From assembly GCA_038110535.1 (NCBI GenBank), contig JAYNJW010000010.1, positions 1-54,205 on the forward strand: 54,205 nt of DNA, in the 5' to 3' direction. Numbering within the stretch: position 1 is the stretch's first letter; every line of letters begins with the position of its first letter. The notes below the pieces were generated by a model. It was given only the letters and a program-made list of their open reading frames with translations, was not told where the DNA came from and searched no databases. The DNA comes from Chordibacter sp038110535. Its GTDB lineage: Bacteria > Verrucomicrobiota > Verrucomicrobiia > Opitutales > Seribacteraceae. This document shows, in pieces, positions 1 to 6,207 of this stretch. The position numbers and the translations under genes are program-made.

Positions 1-1252
1 CAATCGCTTTTCCTGATCCAAACGGGGTGTCGGTGATGTAAGATGGTGATCCGCTCGAAGCGATTGGATGACCAAGCGAGTAGGGATGAGAACTGGGCAG
101 TTTGCTGGTCAGGCCCCACTTGTGGGCGAGGTAGCCTTCGATCGATTTTATTGTGTCTATAGAATAATCATTGATGACTAGGATTTCATTAATTGTGCCA
201 TCAAAATCAGTAGAGCCATGTCCAGCCCTTCCAATATGAGTAATGTTATCACTAAATGTGAATGATGTTGTGTTGGAATAGCTTTCGTTACCGTTGATCC
301 GGATTTTGTAATTTGAACTTCCACTATCCGCCAGGTAGGCAACGAAATGCATTCCGGTCTTGGGCATACTAAGATTTAAATTATCTAATCTTGCTGTTCT
401 GAAATGCTGTGCGTAGGTCAAATCATTGGAATACAAATCAAAATTATTATTTGTAGAAGTGTCGTTTGTTCCCAATACACTGTACACGGATTCATTTTGA
501 GGACTGAAAAGGAAAATGACCATCGCATCGGTGGATAGACCTAGCGAAGAAAGCGTGAGCACATCGTCACTACCATCGAAGTCGATTGCATTCATATTAA
601 AAGTGGGTTTATTTGCTGCGGTTGACTGGGTGGCATGGTTTGCATTTCCACTCTTGTCTGCCCACTGGCTTACCGCATTGGAACTATGGGTGATGGAGTT
701 TTCATCCGATGCATCCAACCATAGGGACATATTGGAAAGTTCAGTGGGTGAAAACAGTTTCTTGGCAGTACCATCTCTGCCAGCACCGGAAGAGTCTTTT
801 GCATTTGCAGAGTCAAAGTCCCAGCGACCCTGTAGATTGGCCACACCCACCGGGGCGTTGGGCACGAGCACGCCCAGTTGCCTGCTGACCACCGAGCCCC
901 CAGCATTGCTGGCGATGGCACGGAAATAATAAACCTTTTCCAGGTTGGGGATGGTAATGGTGGTGGAAAATGTTCCTGCAGCCTGGTTGGTGGAGACAGT
1001 CACCTCGTTGTCCCAGGCGTCCGTGGGGGTGACGGCCGTCCCTCTGTCCTCATCGCCCCAACGTATCTTCACGGTGGGGTTCTGCCCGCCGGTGCTGAGC
1101 AACTGTCCGGTGAGGACTGCGGTGCCCCGGCTTGGCTGAGTCACACTCATCTGCCCAAACCCGGCGGGGAGTTTCTGGGCGAGGGCAGGGCACCAGGAAA
1201 AGAGCATGGTGCTGATGGTAAGAAGGGTGGCGAAGGTTGAGGACAATCTCAT
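1..1252 (-). CDS. Secreted LamG/concanavalin A-like protein, C-terminus beyond the left edge
   Basis: An open frame runs from an ATG at 1252 to the window edge (417 codons, no stop), so the 3' end is missing. Residues 1-25 form a Sec signal peptide ending in ALA before Gln26. Residues about 28-132 look like a fibronectin-III/Ig-like beta module. From about 140 on there is a LamG-like jellyroll, with WDFDSANAKDSSGAGRDGT, then WLDASD, QWADKSGNANHA and IDFDGSDD. Residues 373-391 carry GYLAHKWGL...LP..HPY, a signature I associate with large exported LamG proteins of Verrucomicrobia. The protein is probably surface-exposed or secreted and may bind glycans or other cells; the substrate is unknown. 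It lies downstream of the sigma factor operon on the same strand, 456 bases beyond it. The family call is firm, the role is inference. Confidence 0.85.
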   Translation of the reverse strand, partial: MRLSSTFATLLTISTMLFSWCPALAQKLPAGFGQMSVTQPSRGTAVLTGQLLSTGGQNPTVKIRWGDEDRGTAVTPTDAWDNEVTVSTNQAAGTFSTTITIPNLEKVYYFRAIASNAGGSVVSRQLGVLVPNAPVGVANLQGRWDFDSANAKDSSGAGRDGTAKKLFSPTELSNMSLWLDASDENSITHSSNAVSQWADKSGNANHATQSTAANKPTFNMNAIDFDGSDDVLTLSSLGLSTDAMVIFLFSPQNESVYSVLGTNDTSTNNNFDLYSNDLTYAQHFRTARLDNLNLSMPKTGMHFVAYLADSGSSNYKIRINGNESYSNTTSFTFSDNITHIGRAGHGSTDFDGTINEILVINDYSIDTIKSIEGYLAHKWGLTSKLPSSHPYSLGHPIASSGSPSYITDTPFGSGKAI

Positions 1253-1708
1253 AATCTGGGTCTGCGGGCTTATTGTTATGGGCTGCTTAAAAATTTTCGG
1301 AAAGGGCTGGTCTAAAAAAGGGAGAAGAGGTCTGGGCTGGCTTTGGGAGTTGGTAAGGGTTGATAAAATAAAAATTTAATGGGCGGGCGGGTACTAAAGG
1401 GTAGGGTTGGAGAAATTTGCACATGAGAAAATGGAAAGATCACACCCCTTGTTTTCCTGCGGGGGCTATTTATTGTATGGTTTAACATATGATTATAAGT
1501 AAATATCTTAATTAACTAAAATTGTATACTAAACTATTAGCAGTAAGTTCTGAAATGATACAAAAATTCACGAAGAAAAATAAAAATTTAGGGAGGTTTA
1601 CCCAAAAGCCATCAATGAATGAATACAGGCTGGGCGGTTGGGGCTGTTTTTAGGTGGGCAAATAGGATGGGGCTTTAGGCAAAGATTGGCAGGGTTTTAT
1701 GAATCGTG
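1253..1708. other. Intergenic region, AT-rich in its middle
   Basis: No credible gene is seen here on either strand. The part around 1465-1565 is very AT-rich compared with the flanks and contains a TATAAT hexamer on the minus strand, listed separately. The right part, up to the stop codon at 1709, should hold the 3' end of the sigma factor operon transcript, but I see no convincing hairpin with a T tract there. Confidence 0.5.
1492..1520 (-). promoter_or_regulatory. Candidate sigma-70-type promoter for the LamG gene
   Basis: On the minus strand TTTAGT (1520-1515) is followed after 17 bases by a consensus TATAAT (1497-1492). This would give a leader of roughly 240 bases before the ATG at 1252. 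The AT-rich context makes chance matches easy, so this is only a candidate. Confidence 0.3.
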
Positions 1709-1930
1709 CTAAGCGGTTTGGAGATCGTTATTTTCATTCACTGGGCGAATGAGGGCCTCCACTTCCTTTTTATCCACATAAATCCGTTTCGAATCCGGTA
1801 GTTTGTACTGCTTTAAATGCTCTTCCTCGATTAATTTTTTTACCACCTGGCCGCCTTTGTATCCGAGGATGGCAGCCGCTTCGGTCATATTAATAAGGAT
1901 GGGTCTTTGGTTGTCCTGATCTTCTTTCAA
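1709..1930 (-). CDS. Mini winged-helix (MerR/excisionase-like) protein, array member 1 (last in operon)
   Basis: This 73-residue protein consists almost only of one small DNA-binding fold. Helix 1 is TEAAAILGY, the recognition segment QVVKKLIEEEHLKQYKL follows, the wing is about DSKRIYV, and a closing helix is KKEVEALI. The pattern matches the HTH_17/excisionase family (xxEAAxxLG...V..LI..G.L..YK......V...EV..L). It is last in the operon, 25 bases after the stop of its neighbour, and begins with TTG; no in-frame ATG precedes it and no clear Shine-Dalgarno is visible. Compared by eye with array member 4, about 18 of 50 core positions are identical. The DNA target is unknown. It could act as a transcription factor, an excision-type architectural factor or a partner of the other copies. 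Confidence 0.75.
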   Translation of the reverse strand: MKEDQDNQRPILINMTEAAAILGYKGGQVVKKLIEEEHLKQYKLPDSKRIYVDKKEVEALIRPVNENNDLQTA

Positions 1931-1955
1931 AATGGTTATGTCGTATCGTTATCTT

Positions 1956-2255
1956 TTAGTTACAGGTGGCGGTAAATTTTTTGGGCCTCCCACGCTTGTT
2001 TTTGGGAGGTGGGAAAAAGGCATCCGCTTCATCAATAAATTTTTGTATGTGCAGGATTTTATTGATATCGCTCAGTAATACCCGTTTCACATTTTTGTGG
2101 GGCATTTTATAGAGCTTCAATTGTCCACTGGCATGCATATGGTTGATGGAATTATAATTTGCGAAGCCCATGATTCTGGCCGCTTCAGAGATTTTTACAA
2201 ACCGGTCGAGCTCTTCCTTAACCGGTGGTGAAAAATCCTCCTCTTTACTGATCAT
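1956..2255 (-). CDS. Mini winged-helix protein with AT-hook-like tail, array member 2
   Basis: This 99-residue protein is the longest of the five copies. Its core (about residues 18-70) reads KISEAARIMGF, then SINHMHASGQLKLYKMP, then RVLLSDINKIL, the same helix-helix-wing-helix plan as its neighbours. Unlike them it continues with an acidic/aromatic linker (EADAFFPPP) and a basic NKRGRPKKF, in which GRP flanked by Lys/Arg is the core of an AT-hook minor-groove-binding motif. The ATG at 2255 overlaps the end of the preceding gene by 11 bases and has AAGG directly in front, suggesting translational coupling. DNA binding is inferred from fold and motif; the target is unknown. Confidence 0.75.
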   Translation of the reverse strand: MISKEEDFSPPVKEELDRFVKISEAARIMGFANYNSINHMHASGQLKLYKMPHKNVKRVLLSDINKILHIQKFIDEADAFFPPPKNKRGRPKKFTATCN

Positions 2256-2463
2256 CCTTGGCTGAACTGACTGTTATCAGATTGAGGACATCATCATTGC
2301 GTACCCTCAACCCCACCACATTGGGTAATTGGTAGGCCTGGATTTTCCCGTCTCTGACAAAATTCCGTATACGTTCGCCCGTGCCTGCACCCAATAATTT
2401 CACCGCATCTGTAAAAGTGAGATACTTTACATTATTTCCGTAGTCTTCGTTTAGCTTAATCAT
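2245..2463 (-). CDS. Mini winged-helix (MerR/excisionase-like) protein, array member 3
   Basis: A 72-residue single-domain protein. The core reads LTFTDAVKLLGA, then RIRNFVRDGKIQAYQLP, then GLRVRNDDVLNLI, matching the other array members position by position: Ala and Leu-Gly in helix 1, Gly before the Lys/Ile-x-x-Tyr turn, a basic wing and a Asp-Val-x-x-Leu closing helix. Its ATG overlaps the stop of the upstream copy in an ATGA junction (2460-2463), and its own end overlaps the next copy by 11 bases. No other domain is present, so function must come from DNA binding, dimerisation or pairing with other copies. It has no enzymatic motif. Confidence 0.75.
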   Translation of the reverse strand: MIKLNEDYGNNVKYLTFTDAVKLLGAGTGERIRNFVRDGKIQAYQLPNVVGLRVRNDDVLNLITVSSAKDDQ

Positions 2464-2702
2464 TTCGTTGGTTTCTTTTGCTTTTGTTTATTCTTAGGTT
2501 CGAATGAGGTGGGCAAATTCATGACATCGTGGTAACGGACCCTGTATCGATTGGTCCCTTTAATCTGGTAGGCTTTCAAATAACCGGCTTCGATCAGTTT
2601 TTCAGTTTCACGGTAGTCGGCATAACCGAGCAAATAGGAAGCCTGTACCAGATTGATCAGGTGGTTTGGGTTATCCCTAAAGGTGAGCACTTTATCCGGC
2701 AT
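2460..2702 (-). CDS. Mini winged-helix protein with lysine-rich tail, array member 4
   Basis: An 80-residue protein. The core is LINLVQASYLLGYADY, then TEKLIEAGYLKAYQIKG, then NRYRVRYHDVMNLP. A short basic tail (KNKQKQKKPTK) follows and may add nonspecific DNA contact. The wing NRYRVRYHDV is the most basic of the set. Its ATG at 2702 lies 11 bases inside the end of the previous copy, and its stop shares ATGA with the next. By eye it is closest to array member 1 (shared LIN, LGY, KLIE, LK.Y). It is a member of the HTH_17/excisionase-like superfamily with unknown target. Confidence 0.75.
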   Translation of the reverse strand: MPDKVLTFRDNPNHLINLVQASYLLGYADYRETEKLIEAGYLKAYQIKGTNRYRVRYHDVMNLPTSFEPKNKQKQKKPTK

Positions 2703-2904
2703 CGGCTATTGGGGGTAGGGTGCGAAGGGCAAGCACCTGCTTCTTGCAGAGTAACTTTTTATTGAGTCCGATAATTTTATACTCATCCAGTTTTCCCCGC
2801 CTAATATAGTAGTCCACACTGTTTAGCTGGGAAAAACCGAGCATACGAATGGCCTCGGATTTGCTGATTAATTCTTCCCCGTTGAATTGAATGGTCTTTT
2901 TCAT
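2692..2904 (-). CDS. Mini winged-helix protein, array member 5 (first of the array)
   Basis: A 70-residue protein, first of the five copies in transcription order. The core reads LISKSEAIRMLGFSQ, then VDYYIRRGKLDEYKIIG, then KKLLCKKQVLALR. The ATG at 2904 overlaps the TGA of the FecR-LamG gene (ATGA, 2901-2904), so production of the array is physically tied to production of the membrane regulator. The wing carries KK/CKK rather than the RVR of other copies, and the closing helix has QV for DV, so recognition surfaces differ between copies while the scaffold is kept. Confidence 0.75.
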   Translation of the reverse strand: MKKTIQFNGEELISKSEAIRMLGFSQLNSVDYYIRRGKLDEYKIIGLNKKLLCKKQVLALRTLPPIADAG

Positions 2905-4532
2905 TTTTGAACAATTTCGGGGGAGAATGACTGGTAGAAGGGATACCCCTGGTGGTACTCTGCTTCGATATCCTTTTCGTTGAAGGTCTTCGACCAGAGA
3001 GAAAGCTCATCTACCCTTCCATCGAGGTTACTATTTAAAACGCCCGTTTTTCCGTTAATGGATGCACCGAAAAGAAAATCTTCGAATTTTATATGTTTAA
3101 CAAATTTGGGATATGCCTTCGATACCAGTTGTTTATTTAAGTAAATTTTATTGACTGCCCGACCATTCTCTTTCCCAAAAGTGTAGCTGATCAGTTGCCA
3201 ATCATTGGTAAGCCTGGTTTTTGAGTAACGGTTTTCACGAAGATTAGTTTCTCCCCAAATCGATTGGAAAGGTATTCCTACACGGTTTGTCCGAAGGGCG
3301 ATTTTTCCAAAGCCGTCCCATTTTACAGATCTGAATATAGAGTTTTGGGAGGATTTTGATTGATGCATTTGTAGCCATGCCTGAAGGGTAAATTCCTCGA
3401 ATTGCCCGGGTAGGTTAATATGGACAGCACTTTTTTGGTTAGTGAATTTAAGGCTTTTATTTTGTGACCAACGACCATAGGAGCGGTTGCAGTGCCTGAA
3501 AACTCCATGACTGGCGATACCAGTTTCTGCATGGTTAATGATCAGGTTGGATGGATAGTGGGGCCCAAGATCGTCACGAATGCTTTCGGGTAACTCAGCG
3601 ATGAAATCTTCGTGTTTTGGATCAAAATTTAGTTTGTGCGGAAATTCAAAAGTGTAGAGCCCGAGCAGGTCTGGGTCTTTTGATTTTTGTTGCATCTTTT
3701 CTTTCCAACGAACCATTCCAGCCCTGCCTGGTAAATCGGGAGAAAGATCGGTAAATATAAAGGGAGTATTTTCTCCTGTCGTTGGTGTATGATAGGGATC
3801 AAATTTACCGAAAGAATTGCCTCCATTAATGTCTTTCACTTCCACCAGACCTTCGTCCACTTCAAACTGGTCGGTGGAATTGGGGTGAATGTTCAGGCAG
3901 AACTCAGTGCCCAAGTCTATGTAATGTGCACTGGGGGTACGGATGGTGAACTCATGGCCCCTTTCATCATGCACAATCGTTCTGATGCTTCCTTTTTGTA
4001 CAAAGATTTCTTTTTCACTGAGGATTTCGAAGATGGATGCACCGGTAAAAATTACATCCACCGATTCTCCGAACCTAAGGTGTAGTTTGCCACTTGCAGT
4101 TTTATATTCTCCAGGTTCAAACTGGGTTTGGCCCGGGACGAATAGATGATGAGTTTCATCCATTCCGAAAAAATCAATTAATTGTATCTTTGGTAGACTC
4201 TCAGAATGTACCGCAATTCCATGGTCAGTTTCCACTGTCTTTTGAAAGACAAAGTGGTTCAGGAAAAACACTGCAAAAATAATCGAAGCTGCGATCGCCA
4301 GACATTTTCCGCCCTTCTTACTAGGGAAGCGGGTAGTTTTTGATTGTCCGAAATTGTGGAGATTGTGGGCTTGCCTAGACTCATCCAGGTTTTCCATCAC
4401 CGATGCATAAGTGAGGTAGAAGGAACGAGCTTCCTCGCAGTTGAGCAGTAACTCGTTGAGCGAAGAGATATCTTCCTCGGAGATGGATTGGGCAAAATAA
4501 TCTTCTATGAGTTTCTTATCTGAAGGTTTCAT
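2901..4532 (-). CDS. FecR-LamG membrane protein, probable anti-sigma/sigma regulator
   Basis: A 543-residue single-pass membrane protein. Residues 1-75 are a charged cytoplasmic segment with the anti-sigma-like start (DYFAQSISEEDISSLNELLL) expected to hold the sigma factor. Residues 77-96 are a hydrophobic transmembrane helix. Residues about 140-235 are a FecR domain (LRFGESVDVIFTG, VQKGSIRTIV, FTIRTPSAHYIDLGTEFCL, VDEGLVEV). Residues about 365-535 are a LamG jellyroll (FTLQAWLQMHQ, GRVDELSLWSKTFNEKDIEAEYHQGYPF). It starts inside the sigma factor stop (ATGA, 4529-4532). The family is known in Planctomycetes and Verrucomicrobia as a FecR-type regulator with an outside sensor; here the LamG domain would be the sensor. 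The signal is unknown. Confidence 0.85.
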   Translation of the reverse strand: MKPSDKKLIEDYFAQSISEEDISSLNELLLNCEEARSFYLTYASVMENLDESRQAHNLHNFGQSKTTRFPSKKGGKCLAIAASIIFAVFFLNHFVFQKTVETDHGIAVHSESLPKIQLIDFFGMDETHHLFVPGQTQFEPGEYKTASGKLHLRFGESVDVIFTGASIFEILSEKEIFVQKGSIRTIVHDERGHEFTIRTPSAHYIDLGTEFCLNIHPNSTDQFEVDEGLVEVKDINGGNSFGKFDPYHTPTTGENTPFIFTDLSPDLPGRAGMVRWKEKMQQKSKDPDLLGLYTFEFPHKLNFDPKHEDFIAELPESIRDDLGPHYPSNLIINHAETGIASHGVFRHCNRSYGRWSQNKSLKFTNQKSAVHINLPGQFEEFTLQAWLQMHQSKSSQNSIFRSVKWDGFGKIALRTNRVGIPFQSIWGETNLRENRYSKTRLTNDWQLISYTFGKENGRAVNKIYLNKQLVSKAYPKFVKHIKFEDFLFGASINGKTGVLNSNLDGRVDELSLWSKTFNEKDIEAEYHQGYPFYQSFSPEIVQK

Positions 4533-5062
4533 AATGATTCAGCTTTCATTTGTAACTGTACGCAGGAGGTAAGGGCAGTGCGGATACGGTTAAGTTTTTG
4601 GTAGAGGGACTGGGTGGTTTTATTGGTCTTCTTGGCAAAGTCCTTGATTGAGGTGGAGGAATTATAGGCAACATCGAGAAGTTCCCGTTCGCCCGATTTT
4701 AATTTTTGGGTGCATACTTGTAAGGCTTGCCAAAGATCTTTTCTGGAATCGTATTCATGTGCAGCCTGATCCAGGATCTTTTTCATAACCTGATTGCAGA
4801 TAGGCACATCCATTTTTTGTGCCTTTCTGCGGAAACTCATGATCTCGTACCTCGCGATCACCATCATCCATTTGCCAAAGTTTTCCTCCGGGTCCTTAAG
4901 TTGATCAAATTTATTCCAGGCAATGATGGCTACTTTTTGCATCAAATCAGCCACATCATGATGGTTGTACAAACCGCTTCTAATGTAGGCACGAACGGCA
5001 GGTTCGTGCTCCGTGTAGTAAGCCAAAAATTTGGTATTTTTCAAGTTTGTGTCTGATTTCAC
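4529..5062 (-). CDS. ECF sigma factor (Rhodopirellula/Verrucomicrobium type)
   Basis: The product has region 2 with EPAVRAYIRSGLYNHHDVADL, then QKVAIIAWNKFDQL and FGKWMMVIARYEIMSFRRK, the order typical of the short ECF sigma factors of PVC bacteria. Region 4 is LKSGERELLDVAYNSSTSIK, followed by a helix-turn-helix (FAKKTNKTTQSLYQKLNRIR). The open frame extends back to a TTG at 5140, but that extension would add a hydrophobic 26-residue leader not expected in this family, so I prefer the GTG at 5062 (about 177 residues); neither start has a clear Shine-Dalgarno. It is first in the operon and would direct RNA polymerase to promoters that probably include its own. The following gene is its presumed membrane regulator. 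Confidence 0.8.
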   Translation of the reverse strand: MKSDTNLKNTKFLAYYTEHEPAVRAYIRSGLYNHHDVADLMQKVAIIAWNKFDQLKDPEENFGKWMMVIARYEIMSFRRKAQKMDVPICNQVMKKILDQAAHEYDSRKDLWQALQVCTQKLKSGERELLDVAYNSSTSIKDFAKKTNKTTQSLYQKLNRIRTALTSCVQLQMKAESL

Positions 5063-5365
5063 TAATTGTTTACGCCATAAAGAAGAAAAAACTAACAAAA
5101 AAAGTGCACAATTTTTATATATTTTTGATTTTATGTACAATAATTATTATTTTATTACTTTTAAACCTTATCTGGTTATCCTCGGTATTATCCTTGTCCT
5201 TGGACTCATTCATAAGGGAATTAATTGGGTATTTTTGACAGGAAATCGTTGAATTATCTGAGCAGATACACTTTAGATCTTCCTCTTAGGATCGAAAGTG
5301 GCTCATGTATGCCAGGGCATTTTCATAAGAAAAAAGTAAATTTCCAAACCACTATGTCTGGCAGA
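5063..5365. other. Intergenic region upstream of the ECF operon
   Basis: No gene is seen. The stretch 5090-5170 is extremely AT-rich and would hold the promoter of the minus-strand sigma factor operon. A TTGTAC at 5140-5135 with TATAAA 15 bases later is only a weak sigma-70 match, and an autoregulatory ECF promoter cannot be recognised by eye. The rest is 3' sequence of the Rap1a-like gene that starts further right on the same strand. Confidence 0.4.
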
Positions 5366-5728
5366 TTACTTGTCTTCCTTTTCCCCTTCTTGTTCCAATG
5401 GAAAGGATTTACTTATTGCTTGGAGCACTAATATGTATGCCCTCTTGTAGCGCAAATTTGGATTATCGATCAGAAACTTGTAAACAGTGGCAACAATACG
5501 AGTAGGTTTTACATCTGTTGGAATAGAGAAATTTTCCCGATGAGAGTCGAAAATCGCACTGATATATCCATACGCCATTCCAGCGTTAAGGAGTTCTTTA
5601 TCCGTCATTCCTTTCTCAATGTAGTAGTCCTCCAATTGGGCGATTAAATCATGTCCTGAAATTTCAAAGGCATTAACTGGCGAGCCCCAAACAATAAAAA
5701 TTAGGGGGAGTATTCTTAAAATCTTCAT
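5366..5728 (-). CDS. Exported Rap1a/Tai-like protein lacking the family cysteines
   Basis: A 120-residue protein. Residues 1-20 are a signal peptide ending in VNA. The mature part follows the Rap1a/Tai pattern: an N-terminal helix, AYGYISAIFD at 52-61 (family: C-x-GYI-x-GV-x-D), ENFSIPTDVKPTRIV at 66-79 (family: FCIP..V...Q), YKFLIDNP at 83-90 (family: YL..HPE) and ILVLQAISKSFPL at 99-111 (family: LV..AL...FPC). Every cysteine of the family pattern is replaced (Ala52, Ser68, Leu111), and the protein contains no cysteine at all. Known members include type VI secretion immunity proteins, but most are of unknown role; no secretion genes are nearby. The fold assignment rests on pattern memory and is moderately sure. 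Confidence 0.65.
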   Translation of the reverse strand: MKILRILPLIFIVWGSPVNAFEISGHDLIAQLEDYYIEKGMTDKELLNAGMAYGYISAIFDSHRENFSIPTDVKPTRIVATVYKFLIDNPNLRYKRAYILVLQAISKSFPLEQEGEKEDK

Positions 5729-5936
5729 CCTCTAATCATTTGGCAGAATTTGAAAAGTTGTCAATTTTCCCGCTGATTACCGTAGAAACAAAGGGCAACA
5801 AACAGAAGAGAGCAGAACCAATCAATGCCTGGATATTTGTGAGTCAGATCACCTAAATCCTTTGGCTGTCAAAGGTGGGTATTTGAGCAATTTTTAGATA
5901 AATTCGGAATTAATACAGAAAAATATAAAAAATATA

Positions 5937-5965
5937 TTGACAGATATATGTATCTAGTGTAAATA
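5937..5965 (+). promoter_or_regulatory. Strong sigma-70-type promoter of the small transcription unit
   Basis: TTGACA at 5937-5942 is a perfect -35 hexamer. After exactly 17 bases comes TAAATA at 5960-5965, a good -10 match. The start point would be near 5972, giving a transcript of about 140 bases that ends at the terminator at 6077-6111. The sequence around it is AT-rich, but a perfect -35 with optimal spacing just ahead of a short ORF and terminator is unlikely to be chance. Confidence 0.7.
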
Positions 5966-5991
5966 CAAATATAAACCCGAATAAAATTACC

Positions 5992-6069
5992 ATGATCAAT
6001 AATCTCTTCTCCCTTCTCCTTATCCTCTCAGTATCCTCAACCGGTTTTTGGTTCCTTACCCAAATTTAA
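5992..6069 (+). CDS. Possible 25-residue hydrophobic membrane peptide
   Basis: ATG at 5992 to TAA at 6067-6069. The peptide begins MINNLFSLLLILSVSS and ends in an aromatic Phe-Trp-Phe patch followed by Leu-Thr-Gln-Ile. It contains no charged side chain, so it would be a single membrane helix. It is framed by a near-consensus promoter 27 bases upstream and a perfect terminator 7 bases after the stop, so it forms its own transcription unit. No Shine-Dalgarno is visible (the bases before ATG read ATAAAATTACC). Type I toxins and small membrane regulators have this size and character, but no antisense antitoxin can be shown. The transcript could also be a non-coding regulatory RNA in which the ORF is incidental. 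Confidence 0.45.
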   Translation: MINNLFSLLLILSVSSTGFWFLTQI

Positions 6070-6076
6070 TACCTGC

Positions 6077-6111
6077 AATCTGCAGAAACTCTTACTTCTG
6101 CAGATTTTTTT
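6077..6111 (+). terminator. Rho-independent terminator of the small transcription unit
   Basis: A perfect inverted repeat with 11-base arms, AATCTGCAGAA (6077-6087) and TTCTGCAGATT (6096-6106), encloses an 8-base loop and runs straight into a T tract ending at 6111. It lies directly after the 25-codon ORF. This is the clearest intrinsic terminator I see in the window. Confidence 0.85.
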
Positions 6112-6207
6112 CATAATTTAGAACATTTGGGGATAAGATAAAGTGGGTGATTTTATTGCCGATTACAAGGACTCAAACTTAAACTGAATCGCTTTCCTTT
6201 CCCATGT

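Larger units (their letters stand above)
5729..6207. other. Intergenic region holding a miniature plus-strand transcription unit
   Basis: Between the minus-strand Rap1a-like gene and the 3' end of phnE. The left part (5736-5764) has TTGACA on the minus strand with a weak AAATGA 17 bases on, possibly the promoter of the Rap1a-like gene. The part 5937-6111 holds a promoter, a 25-codon ORF and a terminator on the plus strand, listed separately. The part 6112-6207 shows nothing recognisable. Confidence 0.6.

Noticed and set aside
5063..5140. TTG-initiated 26-residue hydrophobic extension of the sigma factor
   Set aside because: ECF sigma factors do not start with a membrane-like leader; the extension lies in very AT-rich sequence that more likely holds the promoter.
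5859..5875. CCTTTG-GCTGT-CAAAGG hairpin upstream of the small plus-strand promoter
   Set aside because: Short stem, no T tract and no relation to a gene boundary; not strong enough to call a terminator or operator.
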